Below are positions 1-9,516 of a stretch of DNA of 41,110 nucleotides, piece by piece. A program made the translations under genes and the position numbers. Numbering within the stretch: position 1 is the stretch's first letter; each line of letters begins with the position of its first letter. The DNA comes from Candidatus Pacearchaeota archaeon (GTDB lineage Archaea; Nanobdellota; Nanobdellia; Pacearchaeales; GW2011-AR1): positions 1-41,110 of the forward strand of contig JACPLT010000008.1 in the NCBI GenBank assembly GCA_016186365.1. The letters are read 5' to 3'. Below the pieces are notes generated by a model that was given only the letters and a program-made list of their open reading frames with translations, did not search any database and was not told the origin of the DNA.

Positions 1-25
1 CTATGCTTATTTTCTCAAATACCAT
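1..25 (-). CDS. 5' end of a CDS running off the left edge (MVFEKISI...)
   Basis: Minus strand reads GGAGGAAAATAAC-ATG-GTATTTGAGAAAATAAGCATAG; strong SD (GGAGG) and an upstream TATA-like CTTATATAG near 60-70. Confidence 0.6.
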
Positions 26-314
26 GTTATTTTCCTCCAGATATAGTTAGCGACAACAACTATATAAGCTTTTCGTTGGTAAAATTGTACTATTGTAGAA
101 ACTTATTAGTAGGGATTATTTAAGAAGCAGTGTAGTTAAACCCCTCCCAAACCCAAAAATAATAAATAACTAAACCCTACAACCCAACTCCAAAAAACCG
201 CAAATAATACCTGGGGATAATCCTGTTAATCCTAATATCTCGTTCCAGAATTATTGGGATAGAAAATCCTCCCAAAAATGTGATTCAATTAACAGAATTT
301 TCTATAAAATCAAC

Positions 315-1703
315 TCACTGCAAAGCCGGAACAACGCACTTTCCCTCAAAACAATTGCAACTAAACTCTTCACGCTTCTCTTCCTCAAATCTATTAGATT
401 TTCCTGTCATAACCGCTATCATGCAGCTATTAGTTGGTGTAACTTTACAGCCTGGAATTTTTTCCAACTTCCTGCACGCATATTCCACCAAAGTATTGGC
501 ATCCCTGCAATAATCTACAAATTCTGTGCTTGCCTCTCCATTAATATAAATCGTTCCAACAGAAACCCTATTATCTCCTGTATCATTATCATAACATTTA
601 GATATTGTCTGCTTGCACTCTCCTAAAACACATTTCCCCCCTGTTTCAAATAAGTTGTTGCATACAACATCCTGTTTTGTTAAAGAAGCCCCATTGCAAG
701 AATATTCTGTAAGGGTATTGCCATTTTTGCATTTGTCAAACTGACTAGTTATCTTTCCTTTATCATCAACAATTAAAACTGCTCCTGTATCAGTGTAATT
801 TGTAGCTCCATTTACATAATCACTATCCACACAGCTTGATTTTACCGGATTGCAGACATCAGAACTCTGCCAGGGTGTTAAAGAACAGCCCCCATCACAC
901 GGAATTACTATACTCTCTACTTTATCATATTCACAGAAAGTTTCATTTATATCGGGGTATACCATAGTACCTCCACTACTCTCTCCAATACATTCATCAG
1001 GATAATAATATACTCTATTGTTTATATTAATATTAAGATTTCCCGGCTTATTTGGAACAATTCCCTTATCCATCTCTTTGCATTTTTTTGGCGGAGGCAA
1101 ACACCTTCCCTTAGAACAGCGAGTACTGCAATCTATATTTCTGCTTAATACTTCGTCCTCTCCTATATTAGTATTAGTGTTCGCTGGTTCCCATCCGCAA
1201 TAATACTCTTTGACTGTCCATAAACTCAAACAGCTGTCAAAAAAAACATCTCCTGATGTTAAATCAACGGTCTTTCCTGCAATATACATCTCCCCATTAT
1301 ACTCTTCCTCTCCGATATCTATATCTGCACAAAGATAAAGTTCGTTATGTTCTAAACAAGCTCCCTCTTCACACCCATTAATGCAATAAGCATTCCTGAA
1401 TTTTACTTTATTCCCTTCGCAATAATACTCCTTAACATACTGATTTTTCTTAGTGCAGATATCTTTCTTTATCTTGGGTTTTTCAATTTCTCCATTCTTC
1501 AACTTTCCTCTGCTAACTTTTCCTGCAGTATAAATATCAAATTCATCGCTATTCGCATCATCATCCAGGCATACTATCTGCTCGCTGCTTGAAGTATATC
1601 CAGTTATCTTTCCAGAAATATCAGATAAAGAAAATGCAGAAACAAAATAAGAAATAAATACTACTGCTAAAACTAATATCACTGCACTCTTTTTATTAAC
1701 CAT
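315..1703 (-). CDS. Secreted Cys-rich repeat protein (N-terminal signal/TM; repeats of C-x-D-x-D...Y.x.G type)
   Basis: ORF 315..1739; better start MVNKKSAVILVLAVVFISYF at 1703. Repeats begin CLDDDANSDEFDIYTAGKV, CADIDIGEEEYNGEMYIAGKT, CVDSDYVNGATNYTDTG, CYDNDTGDNRVSVGTIYINGEA. Confidence 0.8.
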   Translation of the reverse strand: MVNKKSAVILVLAVVFISYFVSAFSLSDISGKITGYTSSSEQIVCLDDDANSDEFDIYTAGKVSRGKLKNGEIEKPKIKKDICTKKNQYVKEYYCEGNKVKFRNAYCINGCEEGACLEHNELYLCADIDIGEEEYNGEMYIAGKTVDLTSGDVFFDSCLSLWTVKEYYCGWEPANTNTNIGEDEVLSRNIDCSTRCSKGRCLPPPKKCKEMDKGIVPNKPGNLNININNRVYYYPDECIGESSGGTMVYPDINETFCEYDKVESIVIPCDGGCSLTPWQSSDVCNPVKSSCVDSDYVNGATNYTDTGAVLIVDDKGKITSQFDKCKNGNTLTEYSCNGASLTKQDVVCNNLFETGGKCVLGECKQTISKCYDNDTGDNRVSVGTIYINGEASTEFVDYCRDANTLVEYACRKLEKIPGCKVTPTNSCMIAVMTGKSNRFEEEKREEFSCNCFEGKCVVPALQ

Positions 1704-1781
1704 CTTATCTCTAAGCAGGACACATTTATAAATATTCACTTATAAAACTACTAATTGCTCAGTTTTATGCTGTTTAAAAAA

Positions 1782-1800
1782 CTGCTAGAAAGTAGCAGTA
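1782..1800. terminator. Short hairpin ACTGCTa..AGCAGT between divergent genes
   Basis: Inverted repeat in actgctagaaagtagcagt. Confidence 0.3.
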
Positions 1801-1848
1801 AATTAAACAAAAGAAAAGGTTTAAATAACTGCTTTTCCATTGTAAAAT

Positions 1849-2442
1849 ATGGGAAAGCTAAAATCCGTATATTCTGCACTCTTAAACAGAGGCGAAAAGG
1901 TAATGAAAAGAAAAGAAATAGTTAAGCTGATAGAAGACTACAAGAAAATAAAAAAGATTAATACGGCTAATGCTTTATGGTATCTTTCAAGACAGAGGTA
2001 TATCAAAAGGATATTTTTGGATTATTATTATATAAATTCCATAGAAGAAAGAGAACAAAAGTTCTGCAAATATTTAGACAAAGAACTTTTATTTCTTGTC
2101 TTGAATAAAATAAATCTTAAATGGTATTTAGGATTAACTTCTGCAAGATATAGCTTAGGAGAAATATGGCAGACTCCAAATATGATTATTATTATAAATA
2201 ATAAATTCAGCGGCAATAGAGTAATAACGGACTTTAAAACAAGATTTATTAAATTAAAAGAAAGCCTAATATTTGCATTAATTAAAGGAAAAACTGATAA
2301 AGGAATAGAATATTATTATTCTGATAAAGAAAAAACAGAGCTGGATGAAATTTATTTATCTAAAAAAGGGAGAGTAGCAAAAGATAAGAGGACAAAAACT
2401 TATCTTAAAAGATATCCAAAATGGCTTCAAAAATTAATATAG
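1849..2442 (+). CDS. AbiEi-like antitoxin/transcriptional regulator
   Basis: 197 aa with N-terminal helix-turn-helix-like region; overlaps the AbiEii-like gene by 22 nt; TTTAAATA box about 25 nt upstream (leaderless). Confidence 0.6.
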   Translation: MGKLKSVYSALLNRGEKVMKRKEIVKLIEDYKKIKKINTANALWYLSRQRYIKRIFLDYYYINSIEEREQKFCKYLDKELLFLVLNKINLKWYLGLTSARYSLGEIWQTPNMIIIINNKFSGNRVITDFKTRFIKLKESLIFALIKGKTDKGIEYYYSDKEKTELDEIYLSKKGRVAKDKRTKTYLKRYPKWLQKLI

Positions 2443-3338
2443 AGCAATATATTGGAGAAATTAAAAAAAGGATGAATCTTAATATTAAAGATGATATTAT
2501 CAAAAAAGATTTATTGCTTACTTTAATATTGGCAGAGTTTGAGAAAATGGATTTAGGCAGGGAGCTTATTTTCAAAGGTGGAACTTTACTTTCAAGAAAT
2601 TATCTCAAATATCATAGATTCTCAGAAGATTTAGATTTTGTCTTTAAAGATTCAAATTCTATAAGAGAATTAACAAGAAGTGCTAGAGAAAGAAAAGTAA
2701 AAGCATTTCTCGATATTTTTGTTCCTAAACTAAAAGAGGCAGCAGATATACTTGGGCTTGATTTTAGCACAGATAGAAGCAATAAAAAATATTGCAGAAT
2801 GTTAAAAGGAAGAACAGTTTATACATTTAAGATTTATTATTCTGATGAGAATTTTATAAAAGTAGAAATAAACTTTATAGAAGAGATGCTAAATAAGCCC
2901 GCAGAGCAGTCAATCAAGACAATTACAGATTTTTTTGATTCAAGAGAATTAATGTTTATTTTAGGATTAAAAATAGACCATTTTAAAGTTTTAAGCTACC
3001 CTCTTGAAGAAATAATCCTTGAAAAATATCGGGCATTATTAACAAGAAATAAATTAGCAGAAAGAGATTTATTTGATTTATTTTTAATTCCAAATTCTTT
3101 AAATGTAGATACAAAACAGGTTACTAAAAAAATAAAAAGCTCTTCTTTGATAAAAAGAGACTTAGCAAGTTTGATTAGAGAGAAACTTCTTCTCTTGAAA
3201 GAATGTAAATTTTTTGAAAGCGAGGAAAAAATAGAAGAGCTTGCACTAGCCAAATATAATCCTGCAGATTTTGAAAAATTCAAAGAAAACATAAAGCCGA
3301 TTTTAATTGAGATTTGCAGGGATTTTTTGAAAGAGTAA
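2421..3338 (+). CDS. AbiEii/AbiGii-type nucleotidyltransferase toxin
   Basis: LIFKGGTLLSRNYLKYHRFSEDLDFVF matches the FKGGTxL...RFSEDLDF signature of the family. Confidence 0.85.
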   Translation: MASKINIEQYIGEIKKRMNLNIKDDIIKKDLLLTLILAEFEKMDLGRELIFKGGTLLSRNYLKYHRFSEDLDFVFKDSNSIRELTRSARERKVKAFLDIFVPKLKEAADILGLDFSTDRSNKKYCRMLKGRTVYTFKIYYSDENFIKVEINFIEEMLNKPAEQSIKTITDFFDSRELMFILGLKIDHFKVLSYPLEEIILEKYRALLTRNKLAERDLFDLFLIPNSLNVDTKQVTKKIKSSSLIKRDLASLIREKLLLLKECKFFESEEKIEELALAKYNPADFEKFKENIKPILIEICRDFLKE

Positions 3339-3460
3339 GCATCAAATTATTGCATCATTAATTTCATCAATCAAAAGTAATGATAAACCTAGACTGCGTA
3401 TTATATATAATAAACTATAAGAAACTATTTAAATCAAATATCTTTCTTTCAAATACAAAA

Positions 3461-4069
3461 ATGGTGGGATTAAATATCAACATAGAGAAGAAGCATGTTT
3501 TCTTGATAGTTGCTGTCAGCGTTTTTCTCGCAGGAATTATCCTGGCAGTTGCTTTAGCCCCGGGAGAAACCCCATTTTCAGGGCATAACCCCGATGAATT
3601 AGGAGCTCCGGCAGACTGTCTTATTGGACAAGCTCTAGTCTGGAATGGAACAGGATGGATATGTTCAGGTTCAGCTTCTTCTGGAAGTTCTTGCATCACC
3701 TACTCCAACTTTGCAGTTAAAGGAAAATTCTTAATCAATGTCCCGGATTTCTGCAAGTTCCCAAATAAATGTGCTATTTTCGGCTCAAGTTCTGAAACTT
3801 ATCAGGATGTTTTTTACACTCAATATTCAAACGGAACCTGGATTAATAATGAAAATAACCTTCCAAAAATAAATGGAGATTCAGAAAGAACAGATATAAT
3901 AAACATAAATACAAAAAATGAGAATGACTGGGTGACAATATATGACGATGATTCTTCAGCAGGAGAAACAAGTGTTAATCGATGGATAATGGAAAGTAAA
4001 GAGGAAAACCTTCAGGAATCTGCAATTATTCTGGTCTGCCCTGTTCAGGAATTGCCTCTTGCAAATTAA
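3461..4069 (+). CDS. Secreted/membrane-anchored protein of unknown function
   Basis: ORF 3380..4069; likely start MVGLNINIEKKHVFLIVAVSVFLAGIILAVALA at 3461, about 30 nt after a TTTAAAT box; GQALVWNGTGWIC motif. Confidence 0.65.
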   Translation: MVGLNINIEKKHVFLIVAVSVFLAGIILAVALAPGETPFSGHNPDELGAPADCLIGQALVWNGTGWICSGSASSGSSCITYSNFAVKGKFLINVPDFCKFPNKCAIFGSSSETYQDVFYTQYSNGTWINNENNLPKINGDSERTDIININTKNENDWVTIYDDDSSAGETSVNRWIMESKEENLQESAIILVCPVQELPLAN

Positions 4070-4085
4070 TTATTTCTATTAGTCA

Positions 4086-4210
4086 ATAGTCTATCCAAAT
4101 AATAAGTTGTATAAGATATATTCAAGGACACATTTAATTGAACAAGTTTTGTGCCTTGAATAGATAGGATAAGAACTAAAAACTGCTCAAATATTTAGTT
4201 CTTAGACTAT
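4086..4210. terminator. Structured convergent intergenic region: outer stem with two internal hairpins
   Basis: ATAGTCTA (4086-4093)/TAGACTAT (4203-4210); TATTCAAGG (4119-4127)/CCTTGAATA (4154-4162); AAGAACTAAA (4171-4180)/TTTAGTTCTT (4194-4203). Confidence 0.55.
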
Positions 4211-4269
4211 ACTTCTCAATTAATAAACCCTGCCAGATGAGAGAATTCCAAAATTAAAAAAAGTGATAA

Positions 4270-7200
4270 TCAGCATCTCTTATTATAGCTGATTCCTACA
4301 ATTGCCAAATCAAAAATATCTATCTTGCTGTCAAAATTTACATCAGAATACCCGCATAGTCCTTGAACTAAAGAATTATAGCACATCCCTATATAAGCTA
4401 AGTCAATTATTCCCACCTTGCAGTCATCATTAATATCTCCTTCTAATTCGCTATTATCCCCGAAACTCTTGCAGTTCAAATTTCTTGAATAATAAGTTCC
4501 GTTAATCTCGCATCCGTCATAATCACACTTGCTATTGCTCTCTTTTCTGTCATTGCATCTTTCATTCAGGTCACATGCATCTCCAATAAAATCCAAGTCA
4601 ATATCGCTCTGATTATCATTGAAAATTTCAGGGCAGTTATCCAAAACAGATACAAAATTATCTCCGTCTAAATCACTATAATTAGAAATATCAACAGAAA
4701 TCAGCAGTTCTGTATTGTTATAAATCTCAATTTTCTCTGCGCTATTGTAATAGGGAATAACAAAAGTATTCTCTGTCAGGTTTGTAATTTCTAAACTTTC
4801 ATTTGGAATAAAAATTTGTGTTCCATCCTCATTAAACAAATCCATAGGAGGAGAATATGCTCTCGCTAGGCTGAAACTTATGTTTATTCTCTCTAACATC
4901 TCTCCATTATTGGATATCATCCTAATATTATAATCGCTATTAATTTTATCTTCTCCCGGGCTGCCGCTTACCAAAGAAAGATTAACCAATGAAACATTTC
5001 CAGAATCATATTTTAATTCTAAAACATAACTCTTGCTTTCAGCATACGCCCTGTAAACCTGCCTGCTTCTTGACTGCATATTAATAGTTTCCAGAAGTTT
5101 CTTCTCGTTTATTGCTTTATAATCATCATGTTTTCCTCCCAGTTTATATTGGTGCCTCATTATAGTATTATTAAACCCCCTATACCAGTTAGTGTGTCCG
5201 CAAACTTCAAAACATCCTTCATTTAATCCTCCAAATTTTGAGCAGGAAGAATTATCGCAGTTTACAATTATTTCAGGAGGATTCTCGCTTCCTTCTGTAT
5301 GGGTGTCATATTCATCAAATAGCTTTCCAAAACTATGCCCAAATTCATGCAGCACTGTTCTTATGAGGTCGCTTTTTATATTCCCAAAATATCCGCACAC
5401 TGCTTTTCCGCAATTAATTCCGCATTCATCGTCACAAATTCCAGTATATTCATCATCTATAACATCTAAAGGAAAACTGCAGTTTCCAAGATATTCGCAT
5501 CCAAAAGTAATATCTGCTATATTCTTCGAACTCCCTTTTTCTATGCTTCCAGGATTAAATGCTCTGAATCTTGGGCTTATAGAAAGCAAAATTATCTGGT
5601 CAGAAAAAGCGCACATCTTCTTTGCTTTTTTCTCTGCCTGCGAATCTACACTATAAATTGGAGGATTATGCTTAAAAGTTTCCAAACTATTCACATACCA
5701 AAAATTAAATCTTTCTCTAGTTACATTGAATGGCTCAACAGACATCAGCCCATAACTAATTCCTTCATAATCTATAGACTCATTCACTGCCCTGATAAAA
5801 ATACTCATGTTAGGAAATCCCGAACCCACAAAGACAACATCTATCTTATCCTGGCTGTTTCCATTGTTATAAACAGGAATGCAGTTGCTGTCGCAAAGAT
5901 TATCACAAACCCATCCGCAGTCAACTCCCTCTTCATAGCCGTTCATTTTCCCGTCAGAACAGGAAGGTTTTAAGCATAATTTATTCTCATTGCAATAATT
6001 ATTCTCGCAATCAATATTTGTTTCGCATTTTTTTCCCTCGTTGCATTTCTTGCAGCTTCCCCCGCAGTCAATATCACTCTCTCTTCCATCCATAAGTTCA
6101 TTAGAACAGCTGGTTTCCACATTGCAAAACTGATGGGCAAATCTGTCTAAGCTTAAAACTACACTTCCAGAAGATTCATGTTGATCTAGCCATATAGTTC
6201 TCCAAAATTCTGATGTGCTATAATCTTGCAGATTAGTATCAATATTTTTTTGAATTACTTTTAACCTTATTTTATTGTTAGAAACTTTTTCTTTTCCCAG
6301 ATAAATATCCATAGTTGCTATAATATTATGATTTTCATCCCAGCTAGGATACCTCATATTTTTTGCAACACTCTCCCAGCTGTTATTATAAAAGTTGTAA
6401 ATATAAACTTCATTTGAAAAAAATATGCTATTCCTGCTGTTATTGTTGGCAAAATATGAATATGACACTCTTAGCTTGTTTCTATTTGCAGGAACTTCCA
6501 GCTCATATTCCATTGAATAATTATAATTGAAATTCTTTTCACTGCTTCCGCCGGAATTCTTTGTCCTGTTAGAATATCTTACCCAATCTAAAAAATTAAC
6601 TTTTGAATTATACTCCTGATAATTCAATAGATTAAACCCATAATCGCTCGCCCTGCCAAATCTATCACATCCCTCGCTATTGCAGTCATAAGAACATCCA
6701 GGAATGCTGGCGTCTTTCCACATCCAGATTAAATCCCCCGGATTATCACAGGTGTTGTCATCCCCAAAAAAATATTTTTTATTATTATAAAAAAGATAAA
6801 TATCCATGCTGTTATTGCAGAGCTGATTGTTATTAACAGAAATATTAGCTGCAGTTGTTCCAAGCCTTATTCCAGATGAGCCGAATTTTATAGATGCGCT
6901 GATTCCATATCCATTTGCAAAATTATTTTCAGTTATTTTATTGTTATAAGACAGGCTTCTCATCCTTATGCCTAATGCGCAGTATTGAAAATTATTCTCT
7001 TTTACTTCAGTCAGGTTTGATAACATAATTTCCACACATTTATAACTCATTTTAGATATCTGATTGCCAAAAATAGAAATATTCACAGATTTATAGATTT
7101 GGATGCCCATACAATCAGAGTCATTCATATAGTTGTCGTAAACTTTAGTATTATTGCTGTCAATAACTCCAATGAATGTTCCAAAGGGATAGTGAATTCC

Positions 7201-7818
7201 ACATTCATCAGCTCGAATATAATCCAGGCGGTTATTATAAACTTCTCCTAACTCCACATCGTCTATTCTAATGCCTACGCCACTGTTATTAAAAAGAGTA
7301 TTATCATGCACCTTTGCATTTTTTATGTCATTTATACTTATTCCATACATATTTCCGTCTAGAGTGTTATTATAAACATAGTAATCTCTCCTCAAAGTAT
7401 AATAGCCCGAGGATATTCCCCGCAAATAATTTTGAACTATGCAGTTTTTTACTGTTATGTTATTATAATTTGATGAGCTGATTCCATAATTTGTAAAATT
7501 GGATCTCCTTAAACCTCTTAACACAGAATAATTGCAGTCTAAAATAATATTAGATTTTTTAATATCCAACCCTTCAGGAAGACTATAATTCCCTCTTGCA
7601 AATACTGTATTTTGTGTTATAGTGCAATTATTAAAAGGAACACTTCCGCATTCTGTAACCGCCTTAACTCCCGGATTGCTATCTTCAGGGATAATCTCTT
7701 CTTCAAGATATATCTCACTCTCTTCATTTCCAAATTCGTTATAAAAATAACCCTCTCCATAAACAGAAATAGAAAATAAAATAACAAAAATCACAGCTAT
7801 AACTAACTCCTTTTTCAT
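4270..7818 (-). CDS. Giant secreted protein: right-handed beta-helix (NosD-like) + M64-like metalloprotease + dockerin-like C-terminus
   Basis: Signal peptide; repeated N-G/NN beta-helix pattern; VVFVGSGFPN...; LHEFGHSFGKLFDEYDTH zinc-protease motif; Cys-rich GVDCGW repeats; DINDDCKVGIIDLAYIG...DVNFDSKIDIFDLAIVG dockerin-like pair. Confidence 0.85.
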   Translation of the reverse strand: MKKELVIAVIFVILFSISVYGEGYFYNEFGNEESEIYLEEEIIPEDSNPGVKAVTECGSVPFNNCTITQNTVFARGNYSLPEGLDIKKSNIILDCNYSVLRGLRRSNFTNYGISSSNYNNITVKNCIVQNYLRGISSGYYTLRRDYYVYNNTLDGNMYGISINDIKNAKVHDNTLFNNSGVGIRIDDVELGEVYNNRLDYIRADECGIHYPFGTFIGVIDSNNTKVYDNYMNDSDCMGIQIYKSVNISIFGNQISKMSYKCVEIMLSNLTEVKENNFQYCALGIRMRSLSYNNKITENNFANGYGISASIKFGSSGIRLGTTAANISVNNNQLCNNSMDIYLFYNNKKYFFGDDNTCDNPGDLIWMWKDASIPGCSYDCNSEGCDRFGRASDYGFNLLNYQEYNSKVNFLDWVRYSNRTKNSGGSSEKNFNYNYSMEYELEVPANRNKLRVSYSYFANNNSRNSIFFSNEVYIYNFYNNSWESVAKNMRYPSWDENHNIIATMDIYLGKEKVSNNKIRLKVIQKNIDTNLQDYSTSEFWRTIWLDQHESSGSVVLSLDRFAHQFCNVETSCSNELMDGRESDIDCGGSCKKCNEGKKCETNIDCENNYCNENKLCLKPSCSDGKMNGYEEGVDCGWVCDNLCDSNCIPVYNNGNSQDKIDVVFVGSGFPNMSIFIRAVNESIDYEGISYGLMSVEPFNVTRERFNFWYVNSLETFKHNPPIYSVDSQAEKKAKKMCAFSDQIILLSISPRFRAFNPGSIEKGSSKNIADITFGCEYLGNCSFPLDVIDDEYTGICDDECGINCGKAVCGYFGNIKSDLIRTVLHEFGHSFGKLFDEYDTHTEGSENPPEIIVNCDNSSCSKFGGLNEGCFEVCGHTNWYRGFNNTIMRHQYKLGGKHDDYKAINEKKLLETINMQSRSRQVYRAYAESKSYVLELKYDSGNVSLVNLSLVSGSPGEDKINSDYNIRMISNNGEMLERINISFSLARAYSPPMDLFNEDGTQIFIPNESLEITNLTENTFVIPYYNSAEKIEIYNNTELLISVDISNYSDLDGDNFVSVLDNCPEIFNDNQSDIDLDFIGDACDLNERCNDRKESNSKCDYDGCEINGTYYSRNLNCKSFGDNSELEGDINDDCKVGIIDLAYIGMCYNSLVQGLCGYSDVNFDSKIDIFDLAIVGISYNKRC

Positions 7819-7981
7819 TAGCTGATAAGAAATATTAATCTTTTAAATATTTATCTATAATTGCATTGATTATATTAAAGGACATTAATAATTAACCATT
7901 TTCTGTCTTTTACTATAGTATAAAAATATAGTGCAATTATAGAGATAGATAATTGTGATAGCAGTATACTAATTATTGCAA

Positions 7982-8404
7982 TTATCTATAGCTTCTCCAG
8001 ATGGATATTTTAACTATCTTAGGATTATGATTATTCGCTGAAAGACTGGAGCTTATCACCCTCTCCTTAGAATAAATCTCTCCCTCTTGATTAAAACTGC
8101 ACTCTCCATCTATCTCGCATATTAAAACATCATGATTATAACCATGAGGAATAATCTTTTCCTCCTCATTAATTCCGTCAATATATCCTTTTACTTCTTC
8201 CACATCCCCAGATAAAACCGCATCTCTCATTATCTCATTACTTGCAACTCTTTCAAGCAAATAGCTCTCAATATCAAGTATATTATCTGCTTTATTCTCT
8301 TTTTTAGCATTCTGGCTGTATACAAGCAGCAAAATCCCAATTATCAATATGATAGCAATAAATGCTTCTAACATTTTCATCCACGCTCTCTTTCCTTTTA
8401 CCAT
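7982..8404 (-). CDS. Pilin-like small membrane protein
   Basis: N-terminal hydrophobic helix WMKMLEAFIAIILIIGILLLVYS; overlaps next pilin-like gene by 7 nt. Confidence 0.65.
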   Translation of the reverse strand: MVKGKRAWMKMLEAFIAIILIIGILLLVYSQNAKKENKADNILDIESYLLERVASNEIMRDAVLSGDVEEVKGYIDGINEEEKIIPHGYNHDVLICEIDGECSFNQEGEIYSKERVISSSLSANNHNPKIVKISIWRSYR

Positions 8405-9105
8405 ATTCCAAAATTCAGCTTTCCATAGCTTATTTCCCCTGCTTCATTTATCATTTCAATAGGAATTGTTTTAGCAATAACCCTCACTCCAAATGGTTTT
8501 TTCTTATTCCCTGCAGCAATTTCCACTCCTTCTGAATTTGTAAAATTAAAATAAAAATCAAAATTCGGAATGTTCAGCTCATTTTTTAAATTAGAATAGC
8601 TTTCATCATACTCATTATCTAGAACAGCAATATTCTCATTAAATATAAATTCCTTAGTATAGTTTATCCCAAATTTATATTTATCACTGGCAAGAACCTC
8701 ACAGCTTCCCAAATCCTCTTCCTGCACTTCTAACCCCTCTCCATAATAAATATAATAAAAATTATCTCTATCATTGTCATTAATACAAAGATTCTCTCCA
8801 TTCTTATCATACTCTTTAATCTCTCCCCCCTTATTCTTAATCACAAAATTATCTCCAGAATATTCAAAACAAAAACAAGTTTCTCCGCTAGATAAATCTG
8901 TCAAATCTATTGCTCCAATACTATCAATAGTTGCAGTCATCTTTACTTTTTCTATAATCTCTCTTTCCAAAATATTAACTATCTCCTGCTTATTAGGATT
9001 ATTTTTTATTGGATTAAAAATAATAATAAGAAAGAAAACTGCTCCTATAAATAGCACAAAAGACAGCACAATTTCAATATGGCTTATTCCTTTTTTATTT
9101 TTCAT
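8398..9105 (-). CDS. Pilin-like protein with class III-type signal
   Basis: MKNKKGISHIEIVLSFVLFIGAVFFLIII; SD (AGGA) in hairpin loop upstream. Confidence 0.7.
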   Translation of the reverse strand: MKNKKGISHIEIVLSFVLFIGAVFFLIIIFNPIKNNPNKQEIVNILEREIIEKVKMTATIDSIGAIDLTDLSSGETCFCFEYSGDNFVIKNKGGEIKEYDKNGENLCINDNDRDNFYYIYYGEGLEVQEEDLGSCEVLASDKYKFGINYTKEFIFNENIAVLDNEYDESYSNLKNELNIPNFDFYFNFTNSEGVEIAAGNKKKPFGVRVIAKTIPIEMINEAGEISYGKLNFGIW

Positions 9106-9107
9106 CT

Positions 9108-9511
9108 TAAATTTCTCCTGAAATTTAATGAGGCAAAAAATTCATTAATTTTTTTCATTTCGAGTTCCCCCGGAACGAGAAAGCCAGAAAATCCCTGATT
9201 TTCTGGATCTCAAAAACTCTTGATTGTATTCTGAGTTTTTGAATACCTCGAAAATTAAATTTGTGTGCAAATTTAATTTTCTTAGTCTCAGAAATGCTAT
9301 TTGTCGCGTGCATTTCTGAGCCACCTAAATTCATATTCTGAAAGCATGAATTTTTGATATTGAAAATTTTGTTTGTTATTAAATTTTTATTTTTCATCTT
9401 AAATTTCCTATTTCCCTCTCGGGAAATTTAACGACTTCAGAAATTTTTAATTTCTGATAGTGCTCAGGAATATGAAGTATTCCTGACAGGCAGAAATTCT
9501 CAAATTTCTGC
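9108..9511 (-). repeat. Tandem array of about ten short palindromes filling the gap between the 9517 and 8398 genes
   Basis: Perfect stems include 9108-9115/9120-9127, 9184-9192/9198-9206, 9210-9219/9233-9242, 9250-9263/9268-9281 (14 bp), 9287-9297/9310-9320 (11 bp), 9327-9334/9346-9353, 9400-9408/9422-9430, 9437-9445/9449-9457, 9464-9472/9478-9486, 9490-9498/9503-9511. Confidence 0.85.
9155..9397 (-). CDS. Putative leader mini-ORF (80 aa) made of palindromes; start duplicates the MKNK start of the downstream gene
   Basis: AGGAAATTTAAG-ATGAAAAATAAAAA versus AGGAGAAATTTAAG-ATGAAAAATAAAAA for the 9105 gene. Confidence 0.35.
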   Translation of the reverse strand: MKNKNLITNKIFNIKNSCFQNMNLGGSEMHATNSISETKKIKFAHKFNFRGIQKLRIQSRVFEIQKIRDFLAFSFRGNSK

Positions 9512-9513
9512 AT
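9394..9513 (-). CDS. Putative leader mini-ORF (39 aa: MQKFENFCLSGILHIPEHYQKLKISEVVKFPEREIGNLR)
   Basis: Starts 3 nt after the stop of the 9517 gene and ends TGA overlapping the ATG at 9397 (AAGATGA). Confidence 0.35.
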   Translation of the reverse strand: MQKFENFCLSGILHIPEHYQKLKISEVVKFPEREIGNLR

Positions 9514-9516
9514 TTT

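Noticed and set aside
5192-5973. Plus-strand ORFs of 154 and 101 aa opposite the M64-type gene
   Set aside because: Antisense to a clear coding frame with recognisable protease motifs; no start signals or family features.
9108-9511. Palindrome array considered as a CRISPR array
   Set aside because: The units differ in sequence and spacing and are inverted repeats; there is no conserved direct repeat with spacers.
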